NCBI RefSeq assembly: GCF_001653715.1
Contig: NZ_LWHQ01000014.1
Span: 1 to 39,198 of the forward strand
Origin: Methylobacterium platani
GTDB taxonomy: Bacteria; Pseudomonadota; Alphaproteobacteria; Rhizobiales; Beijerinckiaceae
DNA: 39,198 bases
Reading direction: 5' to 3'
Both the position numbers and the translations under genes were made by a program. Below the pieces are notes generated by a model that made no database searches, was not told where the DNA came from, and saw only the letters and a list, made by a program, of their open reading frames with translations. Positions 23,774 through 29,593 of this stretch are shown piece after piece (position 1 is the first letter of the stretch; each line of letters begins with the position of its first letter).

Positions 23774-24070
23774 TCAGTGCGCATTGGCGAGGCGCGATGC
23801 TTTGGCGAGCGCCCAGGTGGCCTTGAGGGTGACGGACAGGGCCTCGCCCCAGGTCGAGCCAGTGCGGCCTTGGTGGACGCGGGCGGCGGCGATGGCGGCC
23901 GACATGATCGCGGCCCTGTCGTAGGCGCCGGCAACCACGAGGGGGCGCCGCTTAGCGGAGGTGGCTCGGATGAGCCCCTGGGCGGCGAGGAGACCCGCCG
24001 GGCGCTGCGTGCGGCTGCCGCGCAGCTCGTGCATCGCGGTCGTCCAGTCGATTTTGCGGGTGGCGGACAT
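23774..24070 (-). CDS. Hypothetical protein, first gene of the XRE-facing operon
   Basis: A 98-residue basic protein (MSATRKIDWTTAMHELRGSR...). The region DRAAIMSAAIAAARVHQGR, followed by TWGEALSVTLKATWALAKA, is helical. No family name is known. It is divergent from the XRE regulator at 24146 across an operator-rich 75-bp gap, so it is probably the promoter-proximal gene of the minus-strand operon. Confidence 0.72.
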   Translation of the reverse strand: MSATRKIDWTTAMHELRGSRTQRPAGLLAAQGLIRATSAKRRPLVVAGAYDRAAIMSAAIAAARVHQGRTGSTWGEALSVTLKATWALAKASRLANAH

Positions 24071-24145
24071 CGGCTCGCCCTTGGCTGCGCATCTGATGTG
24101 AGATAAGATATCTGACCTTAGACGCAGGTCAAGACGAAATATCGA
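24071..24145. promoter_or_regulatory. Divergent operator region for the XRE repressor
   Basis: The gap holds CATCTGA near 24091, AGATAAGATATCT near 24103 and TCAGATG at its right edge, forming nested inverted repeats of ATCTGA/TCAGAT. The AT-rich composition and position between a repressor gene and a divergent operon fit a phage-like immunity switch (inference). No single -35/-10 pair stands out. Confidence 0.5.
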
Positions 24146-24415
24146 ATGTCAGATGAAAAACCGATCTCGCCATGGCAGAGCCGCGGCGCGAGGGCCATCC
24201 TAGGGTGGACCCGCGAGCAGTTGGCGAAGGCAAGCGGAGTGTCTAACGCAACACTAGCCGACTTTGAGGCAGGTAAGCGCACGCCTTACGATCGCACGCT
24301 AGTCGATGTTCGCCGCGCCCTTGAGGCGGCTGGTCTTGAGTTCATCCCCGAGAACGGCGGCGGGGCCGGTATCCGCTTTCGCAATCGGGCGGACGGGACG
24401 CGGGATGAGCACTGA
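24146..24415 (+). CDS. XRE-family transcriptional regulator
   Basis: An 89-residue Cro/C1-type regulator. Residues about 15-60 (RAILGWTREQLAKASGVSNA, then TLADFEAGKRTPYDRTL) form the helix-turn-helix. A short C-terminal part with AAGLEFIPENGGGAGIRFR is the ending common to many plasmid and phage XRE proteins. No clear ribosome site precedes the ATG, so translation may be leaderless. It faces the minus-strand operon and is followed by the HigBA module. Confidence 0.88.
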   Translation: MSDEKPISPWQSRGARAILGWTREQLAKASGVSNATLADFEAGKRTPYDRTLVDVRRALEAAGLEFIPENGGGAGIRFRNRADGTRDEH

Positions 24416-24430
24416 GGGGCATCCCCGCTC

Positions 24431-24478
24431 TTGACGACGATGTTGCAATGAGTGATACATGTTGCACTTGATGCAACA
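24431..24478 (+). promoter_or_regulatory. higBA promoter with overlapping operators
   Basis: TTGACG (24431-24436) and GATACA (24454-24459) are spaced by 17 bp and fit a sigma-70 promoter. TGTTGCA at 24441-24447 and the palindrome TGTTGCACTTGATGCAACA at 24460-24478 overlap or follow it. This is the expected layout for autorepression by the HigA antitoxin complex. Confidence 0.6.
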
Positions 24479-24489
24479 CGACGGGCGTG

Positions 24490-24771
24490 ATGATCCAGAG
24501 CTTCCACGACCGCATGACGGAAGCCGTATTCCGGGGCCGGTGCCCGAAGGGGTTCCCGGCTGACCTGTTCAAGGCGGCTCGCCGTCGCCTGATCGCCTTG
24601 GACGGTGCGACCTCGCTGGACGACCTGAAAATCCCGACCTCGAACCGGCTGCACCCGCTGACTGCCGATCGGGCCGGGCAACACGCCATCGCGGTCAACG
24701 CGCAGTTCCGGATCTGCTTCGTCTGGACCGATGCCGGACCGGAGCGTGTCGAGTTCACGGACTACCACTGA
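24490..24771 (+). CDS. higB: HigB toxin (RelE-like mRNA interferase)
   Basis: A 93-residue toxin of the HigB/RelE family, which cleaves mRNA on the ribosome. It matches the family from the start (MIQSFHDRMTEAVFRGRCP) through DLFKAARRRLIALDGATSL, LKIPTSNRLHPL and NAQFRICFVWTDAGPERVEF to a C-terminal TDYH. I chose the ATG at 24490 to match family starts; a GTG one codon upstream is possible. The antitoxin gene follows after 11 nt. It acts as a plasmid-addiction module. Confidence 0.92.
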   Translation: MIQSFHDRMTEAVFRGRCPKGFPADLFKAARRRLIALDGATSLDDLKIPTSNRLHPLTADRAGQHAIAVNAQFRICFVWTDAGPERVEFTDYH

Positions 24772-24782
24772 GAGGGCTACCC

Positions 24783-25136
24783 ATGTCGGACATCATCACG
24801 CTCGACGCTCTACGGCGGTCCTTCGACGACACCGAGGGCGTCACGGTCCTGCCGCCGCTGCATCCCGGCGAGGTGCTGCGGGAAGAATTCATGGTGCCGC
24901 TCGGCCTCACCGCCGGAGCGGTCGCCAAGGCGCTCAACCTCCCACGCTCGCGCATCGAGCGGATCGTGAAGGAGGAAATCGGCATCAGCACCGACACCGC
25001 CTTGCGCCTGGGCCGGTACTTCCGCACCTCGCACCTGTTCTGGCTCAACCTCCAGACCCGGTTCGAGAGCGAGACGCTGCTGTCCGAGATCGGCGCCGAG
25101 CTTGAGGGCATCCAGCCCGTTCCCGAGGCCGCGTGA
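24783..25136 (+). CDS. higA: HigA antitoxin (XRE-type)
   Basis: A 117-residue antitoxin. LHPGEVLREEFMVPLGLTAG, then VAKALNLPRSRIERIVKEE, is the HigA helix-turn-helix signature, and DTALRLGRYFRTSHLFWLNL is the conserved C-terminal part. It has an N-terminal extension of about 20 residues compared with minimal HigA. GAGAGGG precedes the ATG. It neutralises HigB and, with it, represses the promoter upstream through the TGTTGCA palindromes. Confidence 0.92.
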   Translation: MSDIITLDALRRSFDDTEGVTVLPPLHPGEVLREEFMVPLGLTAGAVAKALNLPRSRIERIVKEEIGISTDTALRLGRYFRTSHLFWLNLQTRFESETLLSEIGAELEGIQPVPEAA

Positions 25137-25159
25137 GGCTCCCCAGGGCTGCCACGCGC

Positions 25160-25314
25160 GTGTCCCGCACCTGTCCCGGGTTCGGGTTCGTGCCGCCCCT
25201 CCAAGGCCCTATTCCCCTTCGCGGGAGGTGTCCCGCCAGTGTCCCGCACCTGTCCCAGGTAACGTGACGGTGCGTTACGGCCACGTGACCACTTACCCGA
25301 GGTGCAGTCACGTG
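25160..25314. repeat. Short-repeat region upstream of the DUF6074/winged-helix operon
   Basis: The 18-bp word GTGTCCCGCACCTGTCCC occurs at 25160-25177 and again at 25239-25256, with a partial GTGTCCCGCC copy at 25229. Further right, ACGTGAC occurs at 25262 and 25283 and its complement GTCACGT at 25307. No gene is visible. This could be an origin or regulatory region for the following operon. Confidence 0.6.
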
Positions 25315-25382
25315 TGACAAGGCGTTAGGCGCGTTATCGTGCGCCTTCCTGGTGTTCCTCCTATCCAGCCGAGAGGTGAGAA

Positions 25383-25637
25383 GTGAGCGCCGAAGTCATC
25401 CCGTTCCCGAAGACGAAGAACAGGCCGTTCATTCGCAAACAGGCTGCACACGCTGCCGGGATGAGCGAGAAGGGCGGCAACAACTATCTGCGCATCCAAC
25501 TCGACAAGCAGCGCGATACGATGGAGCGGCGTGGCATTGACCCCGCGATGATCGACCGCGAGATTGGTGCCATGGAAGTGGCGATCCGCGCCGAGCTTTC
25601 TCGATATGGCTCCCATCAACCCGGAGGTGCCGCGTGA
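25383..25637 (+). CDS. DUF6074-like protein
   Basis: An 84-residue protein. The opening IPFPKTKNRPFIRKQAAHAA and the helical core DKQRDTMERRGIDPAMIDRE match the DUF6074 pattern seen in Hyphomicrobiales plasmids and prophages. Function unknown. GAGAGGTGAGA precedes the ATG. Its stop overlaps the next start as GTGA, so the pair is coupled, which suggests a shared role with the winged-helix protein, perhaps in replication control (inference). Confidence 0.7.
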   Translation: MSAEVIPFPKTKNRPFIRKQAAHAAGMSEKGGNNYLRIQLDKQRDTMERRGIDPAMIDREIGAMEVAIRAELSRYGSHQPGGAA

Positions 25638-26206
25638 GTGGCAGCGATCACGTGTACGGCCGGAAGGTCGATAAGACGGGCCGCTCAACGGGCAAGTTCG
25701 CCAGTAGCAAGACGAGAAAAGGGCACGGGCCGATCAGGGATCAATTCCTCTGGCTCGGACGAGGGATGCTTGACAGCCCTGCCATGAAGGTTGTTTCGGG
25801 GCCTGCCTTGAAGATCCTGATGCGGATCGGCCTTGAGCACCTGGCCCACGGCGGCGCGGATAATGGCCGCCTCCCCGTGACCTACGAGGACTTCAAAACC
25901 GCGGGCGTGGCGCGGAGCACGATTGCCCTTGCGCTGGCCGAGTTGATAGCTCTGGGCCTCATCGAGCGCACCGACGCGGGGCGCATGGGTTGGGGTGAAG
26001 ACAAAGGCAGGCCGAGCACCTACCGCCTGACTTGGATTGGCACGGCCGAGAGATTGAAGCCCACCGACGAATGGCAGCGGCATAAGTCCGTCGAGGATGC
26101 CAAGAAGGCAGTCGAAGAAGCAAGGGCGGCCGTTCACGAGAGGCGCAAGGCGAAGCGCGGCACGGAGCCCCTGCCACAACCCGCCCCCAAGGCCCTCGCA
26201 GGGTAA
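25634..26206 (+). CDS. Winged-helix protein, possible replication initiator
   Basis: A 190-residue protein. Residues about 40-130 (LKILMRIGLEHLAHGG, LPVTYEDFKTAGVARSTIAL, ALAELIALGLIERTDAGRMG, RPSTYRLTW) form a winged helix like those of plasmid initiators and phage replication proteins. A charged coiled C-terminus follows. It is flanked upstream by GTGTCCCGCACC repeats and downstream by three GTCCACATTTTGGAC palindromes, the surroundings expected of an initiator with its iterons or an autoregulator with operators. No named Rep family could be assigned. Confidence 0.72.
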   Translation: MSGSDHVYGRKVDKTGRSTGKFASSKTRKGHGPIRDQFLWLGRGMLDSPAMKVVSGPALKILMRIGLEHLAHGGADNGRLPVTYEDFKTAGVARSTIALALAELIALGLIERTDAGRMGWGEDKGRPSTYRLTWIGTAERLKPTDEWQRHKSVEDAKKAVEEARAAVHERRKAKRGTEPLPQPAPKALAG

Positions 26207-26228
26207 TGCGTGAAGGATTTTAGCCCGA

Positions 26229-26335
26229 TCCACATTTTGGACCATTCCCGGTCCACATTTGTGGACTGCGATGAGGGCAACGCACTACAGCGCTCCTGTG
26301 CAGAACAAACCCGGTTTCCGGTCCACATTTTGGAC
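26229..26335. repeat. Three palindromic GTCCACATTTTGGAC sites
   Basis: TCCACATTTTGGAC is at 26229-26242, GTCCACATTTGTGGAC at 26251-26266 and GTCCACATTTTGGAC at 26321-26335. Each is an inverted repeat of GTCCA. They lie directly after the winged-helix gene. A related GTCCAATTTGGAC is at 26882-26894. They are candidate iterons or operators for that protein. Confidence 0.75.
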
Positions 26336-26450
26336 TACTATCTATATCTCCGGGGGTCAGGGGGAGCGGGGAGAACGAAACGAGATAGCTGCACGCTTGC
26401 GCCGCCGCATCGCAATACGCCCCTCTCACGCCTTCGCCAGGGTGCCTGAC

Positions 26451-26594
26451 ATGCCCTCTCGCCCGCCTGAGAAGCCCTCGAACCCCGGCGGCTCCCCTCC
26501 TCGGCATCCTGAGCGCCTGGAAGGCGGGTGCCTCCTCTACAGGCTGCCATTCCGACCCCGGATCGTGCGTCCGGCAGACCCCACGGGCATCTAA
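26451..26594 (+). CDS. Possible small protein
   Basis: A 47-residue frame (MPSRPPEKPSNPGGSPPRHP ... LLYRLPFRPRIVRPADP) preceded by AGGGTG. The composition is plausible, but no homology is known to me, and it sits at the edge of a non-coding repeat region. Weak support. Confidence 0.3.
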   Translation: MPSRPPEKPSNPGGSPPRHPERLEGGCLLYRLPFRPRIVRPADPTGI

Positions 26595-26620
26595 CCAGGC
26601 ATCCTTCCTCAAGCGGGCGC

Positions 26621-27165
26621 TCAACGGCTGTCCAACGCCCGTTGGCCCGAACCGTTGATGCTATTGGGTTTTCGGCACCGCTCATCGGCACCGCTCACCC
26701 GTGCCGAGTTCGAAACCAGTTCGGAACTCCTTCCGAAGCAGTACCGAATAGGTTCTGAAGCGGCGCTCGCCTCGTGCTCTTGCCCGTCAATGGTTAGCCG
26801 TTGCATTCCGGTTGCGGATTGGTCCAGGAGGATTACGGTAGCGGTCGCGTGCTGGTATGGGGGCGGCATCGGACGGCAACTGTCCAATTTGGACGCTCAG
26901 TCGTCTTAAGCGTCTTGGTCGTCTGAAGCGTGAAGATCCTGCGGATTTGCCGCTGCTGTCCCACGATGTCCCCGGAGACAATCGGGACAGGACCAGGGGT
27001 GATGGTCAGGTGCCCTGCCAGTGAGATGCCAGTGACCGCCGCTAAGCCATTGATCGGCAACGATCGGGGCAAAGCAACCGGTTCGGTTTGCTTCTCGGTT
27101 GGGTTCTGTCACCACCGGAAAGGCCTGCCGGTGGCTCGGCACTACCGGAACAGGCTTCCGGTGGC
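26621..27165. repeat. 550-bp non-coding mosaic of many short repeat families
   Basis: No gene is visible. Successive 25-60-bp blocks each repeat their own short word. Examples are CAACGG/CCGTTG (26621-26658), an exact 13-bp tandem TCGGCACCGCTCA (26672-26697) with its complement at 26701, and AGTTCGGAACT-like palindromes (26707-26760). Others are GTCGTCTTAAGCGT with a near copy 18 bp on (26900, 26918), TGTCCC/GGGACA (26957-26989), TGCCAGTGA twice (27016, 27027) and two CCGGTGG hairpins (27113-27135, 27142-27165). Possible origin, regulatory hub or decoy sites. Confidence 0.7.
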
Positions 27166-27170
27166 AGCAG

Positions 27171-27365
27171 TCAGGCTGATGCTTCCTCGGCCGGCGGGAT
27201 CAGTCGAAGCCCAACGAACTGAGGCCACTTCACAATGATGGTTCTGCATACCCGGCAGCGAGCATCATCGCGGCTTTCGATCGAGCCGTCGGCCGTCACC
27301 TCATACGCCGCTCTGCAACTCGGGCAGGTCACGTGGTCGCCGGGCTTGAGATCGCGGGTATCCAT
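27171..27365 (-). CDS. Small zinc-ribbon protein
   Basis: A 64-residue protein. Two CxxC knuckles (TCPSC near residue 15 and CRVC near 43) form a probable zinc ribbon, with a short basic loop and the ending VKWPQFVGLRLIPPAEE. The ATG at 27363-27365 gives the compact ribbon; the frame open to 27641 upstream is not protein-like. Role unknown; such ribbons often bind nucleic acid or a partner protein. It is divergent from the PrtN-like gene. Confidence 0.68.
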   Translation of the reverse strand: MDTRDLKPGDHVTCPSCRAAYEVTADGSIESRDDARCRVCRTIIVKWPQFVGLRLIPPAEEASA

Positions 27366-27494
27366 GTCTGCACCGCCTTCCGGTCGCGCAAGGCATTCGC
27401 CATAACACGAACGCCACGTTGGACCGTCACAGCCCGTCCGCGGTGTCACGTGATGCCTGCCGGTTGAGAGGTGGCTTATGGCGCCCCTTATCCC

Positions 27495-27508
27495 AGGGGT
27501 TAACCCCT
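27495..27508. promoter_or_regulatory. Perfect palindrome AGGGGTTAACCCCT
   Basis: A 14-bp perfect palindrome 46 nt before the PrtN-like gene, within the gap between divergent genes. It may be an operator for the PrtN-like activator or another regulator. Confidence 0.45.
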
Positions 27509-27554
27509 CCCGTATCTGGAGGGATCTAGCCGAGACGGCCCCGGGAGACCGCTC

Positions 27555-27833
27555 ATGAATACCGCCTTCCTCCTCATGGCGCAGTATGGCGGTGCGGCAG
27601 TGATCCCGATCGATGCCGTCTGCCGGGACTACTTCTGGCACCTGAGCCCAGACAAGCTCGTCAGGAAAATCTCAGCCGGCGAGATCGCGTTGCCGCTGGT
27701 CCGCATGGAGGCGAGCTACAAGTGCGCCAAGGGCGTACATCTGGTCGACCTGGCGCGATGGATCGACGAGCGCGCCGAGGCGGCGCGCAAGGAATGCCAG
27801 CAGCTTGCAGGCCGGAAGCCCGAGAGCGCATAG
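27555..27833 (+). CDS. PrtN-family (pyocin activator-like) transcription factor
   Basis: A 92-residue protein matching the pyocin activator PrtN family. It opens MNTAFLLMAQYGGAAVIPID and continues VCRDYFWHLSPDKLVRKISA, GEIALPLVRM and LVDLARWIDERAEAAR. In Pseudomonas PrtN switches on tail-like bacteriocin genes after DNA damage; in alphaproteobacteria relatives occur widely on prophages and plasmids with unknown targets. GGGAGA lies 7 nt before the ATG. Whether it controls the virion-like module here is inference. Confidence 0.85.
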   Translation: MNTAFLLMAQYGGAAVIPIDAVCRDYFWHLSPDKLVRKISAGEIALPLVRMEASYKCAKGVHLVDLARWIDERAEAARKECQQLAGRKPESA

Positions 27834-27835
27834 CT

Positions 27836-27862
27836 ATCCTGCTATCAGGATCCCTAGCCTGC
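27836..27862. promoter_or_regulatory. Left partition-associated repeat (possible parS/operator)
   Basis: Contains the hairpin ATCCTG-CTAT-CAGGAT (27836-27851) followed by GATCCCTAGCCTGC (27849-27862). A near copy of both elements occurs after parG at 29019-29051. Sites flanking a ParA/ParG operon are typical of a centromere or of operators for the ribbon-helix-helix protein. Confidence 0.55.
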
Positions 27863-28050
27863 ACGCTCGCCTGCTTGTGTGATTGCGCTTAATCGTGATC
27901 CATCGCGGTCACGCTCCCGTGATGCTGCGCGGGCTCACTCGCTGGCAATCTCGCGTTCACGATCCTGGGGCATCATTCGAGCTTGTTGACAGCCGAGCTT
28001 GTGGGCTCGATTGGCTCGCATCCTTCGATCTCGACCGCGTGGGGGCTCAT

Positions 28051-28701
28051 GTGCATGTGATCGCGATAGCGGCCCGAAAGGGCGGCGTAGGGAAGACGAC
28101 GCTGGCGATGCACCTGTCTGTCCTGGCATCGGCGCCGGGGCGGCCGGCGCTCCTCCTCGACACGGATCCGCAGCACTCGCTTGCCTGGTGGCACCGGCTT
28201 CGGAAGGAGGACGAACCGAACCTCATCGAGGCCGATGCGCGCGAGTTGCCGGACATCATCGAGGCGGCCCGCCGGGAGGGGTTCGGCCGCGTCATCATCG
28301 ATACGCCTCCGCACGCCGAAGACAGCATCTTGAACGCGATGCGGGTCGCTGATCTCGTGGTGGTGCCAACCCGGCCGGGGCCGCTCGATCTCGCCGCGGT
28401 AGCGACGACCCTCGAACTCGCGCACCGGATCGGCAAGGCGCCGCTCGCCGTCCTGAACCACTGCCCGCCCCGCACGGGCGCGGCCGAACCCGCGATCGTC
28501 ACGGAGGCCAGAGCGGCGCTGTCCAACATGGGCGCCGCGGTCGCGGCTACGGCGGTCGCCAACCGGGTGAGCATGTCACACGCGATCCTGACCGGCTCGA
28601 CGGTCAACGAGCACGAGCCCGGCGGGAAGGCGGCCGGCGAGGTTGAGGCGCTGTGGCGCGAGATAGAGGCGGCGCTGCCGCGCGAGACGGAGACCCGGTG
28701 A
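28051..28701 (+). CDS. parA: ParA/ParF-type partition ATPase
   Basis: A 216-residue Walker-type partition ATPase of the small ParF (type Ib) class. The deviant Walker A KGGVGKTT is at residues 10-17, LLLDTDPQHS (35-44) is the A' motif, and RVIIDTPPHAED is Walker B. I chose the GTG at 28051 (GGGGG upstream) because it begins right before the conserved strand MHVIAIAARKGG; a longer frame to 27883 would add an unconserved arm. It moves plasmid copies apart over the nucleoid. Its stop overlaps the ParG start by 1 nt (TGATG). Confidence 0.9.
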   Translation: MHVIAIAARKGGVGKTTLAMHLSVLASAPGRPALLLDTDPQHSLAWWHRLRKEDEPNLIEADARELPDIIEAARREGFGRVIIDTPPHAEDSILNAMRVADLVVVPTRPGPLDLAAVATTLELAHRIGKAPLAVLNHCPPRTGAAEPAIVTEARAALSNMGAAVAATAVANRVSMSHAILTGSTVNEHEPGGKAAGEVEALWREIEAALPRETETR

Positions 28702-28985
28702 TGTCCAAGCGCCCGACCCTCGACAGCCTGAGCAGCCGGTTCGCTCGCAAGGATGCCCCGGCCGAGCCCGCCGCCGCGGTGCCTGCCCCTGAGCCGGCCG
28801 CTGCCGAGCCGGAGCCCGCGCCTGTCGCCCGAGCCCCGAAGCGGGAGCAGCGGGTTCAGATCCTCACCCGGATCGATGCCCCGACCCGCAAGCGGCTGAA
28901 GCTGATCGCCGTTGAACAGGACCGGACCATCCAGGAGATATGCGAGGAGGCCATTCGGGATTTCGTCACTCGGCACAGCCGGTGA
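28701..28985 (+). CDS. ParG-like ribbon-helix-helix centromere-binding protein
   Basis: A 94-residue protein with a flexible Pro/Ala-rich N-terminal arm (residues 10-46) and a C-terminal ribbon-helix-helix (RVQILTRIDAPTRKRLKLIA, then VEQDRTIQEICEEAIRDFV). This is the ParG layout: the mobile arm stimulates the ParF-type ATPase and the C-terminal dimer binds the centromere and the operator. It starts 1 nt inside the parA stop. A strong CTCCCC/GGGGAG hairpin follows. Confidence 0.85.
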   Translation: MSKRPTLDSLSSRFARKDAPAEPAAAVPAPEPAAAEPEPAPVARAPKREQRVQILTRIDAPTRKRLKLIAVEQDRTIQEICEEAIRDFVTRHSR

Positions 28986-28990
28986 GCAAG

Positions 28991-29006
28991 CTCCCCTGAT
29001 GGGGAG
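28991..29006 (+). terminator. Hairpin after the partition operon
   Basis: A stem CTCCCC/GGGGAG with loop TGAT, within a larger partial pairing AGCAAGCT ... AGCTTGCT. Short and without a T tract, but well placed 6 nt after parG. Confidence 0.5.
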
Positions 29007-29018
29007 AACTCGCGCCAG

Positions 29019-29051
29019 CTTGCTATCAAGCCCGCATGATCCCTTGCCTGC
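29019..29051. promoter_or_regulatory. Right partition-associated repeat (possible parS/operator)
   Basis: CTTGCTATCAAGC (29019-29031, a stem with CTAT loop) is followed by GATCCCTTGCCTGC (29038-29051). This repeats the left element at 27836-27862 with one change in the second part. The first part also recurs, inverted, at 22263-22275. Confidence 0.55.
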
Positions 29052-29067
29052 GTATATGAATGGGCGT

Positions 29068-29097
29068 AACTTTCGATAAGCGTCATTATCGAAAGTT
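29068..29097. other. dif-like tyrosine-recombinase core site
   Basis: Two perfect 12-bp arms (AACTTTCGATAA and its reverse complement) flank a 6-bp spacer GCGTCA. Arms ending ATAA/TTAT around a 6-bp centre are the layout of XerC/XerD dif sites. A tyrosine recombinase gene begins 486 nt away. An arm plus the whole spacer recurs inverted at 33551-33566. It is probably the resolution or integration core site of that recombinase. Confidence 0.72.
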
Positions 29098-29125
29098 TCA
29101 GGCGGGCGCGGTCGCAGGGTCGGTG

Positions 29126-29593
29126 ATGAAACAAAGCCAAGGCTATCATTCATCCGCGGGCTCCAACGTGGTAGGCTCGCCCCGCCTTGCCGGGGAGTTG
29201 CCGGCGCGCTCCCCCGATCCGGGGACCGGGCGTGCCGGCGCTTCGGCCCCGAGCGCCGCCAGCCTGTTCCGCGAGATGTCCGAGGAGGCGTGGCAGCACG
29301 TCGAGGCGATCACCGCCAAGGCCCCGCCCAAGCCCGAGTTCGGCTCACCCTGCAACGGCTGCGGCTTCTGCTGCGCGGCCGAGCCCTGCGGCGTGGCCCG
29401 TCAGTTCGTCCCGGGCGCGATCGACGGGGAGCCGTGCCCCGCGATGGAATTCGAGCACGGGCGGTTCTGGTGCGGCATGGTTCGCCGGCCGGGGCACTAC
29501 CTGAGCCTCCCTGCCTGGGGCGACGAGGAGATGGGCGCCATGATCGGGGACGCGCTCGGGACCGGGAAGGGATGCTGCGCCGATGTCGGGTAA
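29126..29593 (+). CDS. Cys-cluster (YkgJ-like) protein
   Basis: A 155-residue protein. After a variable N-terminal 70 residues comes a Cys-rich core: [40 protein letters not shown] and [11 protein letters not shown]. This resembles the YkgJ-type putative metal- or iron-sulfur-binding clusters, here in a version frequent in Methylobacterium-like genomes. Function unknown. The ATG at 29126 is one option; another in frame is at 29276 without a ribosome site. The end overlaps the recombinase start by 11 nt, so the two genes are coupled. Confidence 0.7.
   Translation: MKQSQGYHSSAGSNVVGSPRLAGELPARSPDPGTGRAGASAPSAASLFREMSEEAWQHVEAITAKAPPKPEFGSPCNGCGFCCAAEPCGVARQFVPGAIDGEPCPAMEFEHGRFWCGMVRRPGHYLSLPAWGDEEMGAMIGDALGTGKGCCADVG

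Noticed and set aside
26621..27165. CRISPR array
   Set aside because: Repeats are 6-14 bp, differ from block to block and lack constant 20-40-bp spacers; no cas gene is present.
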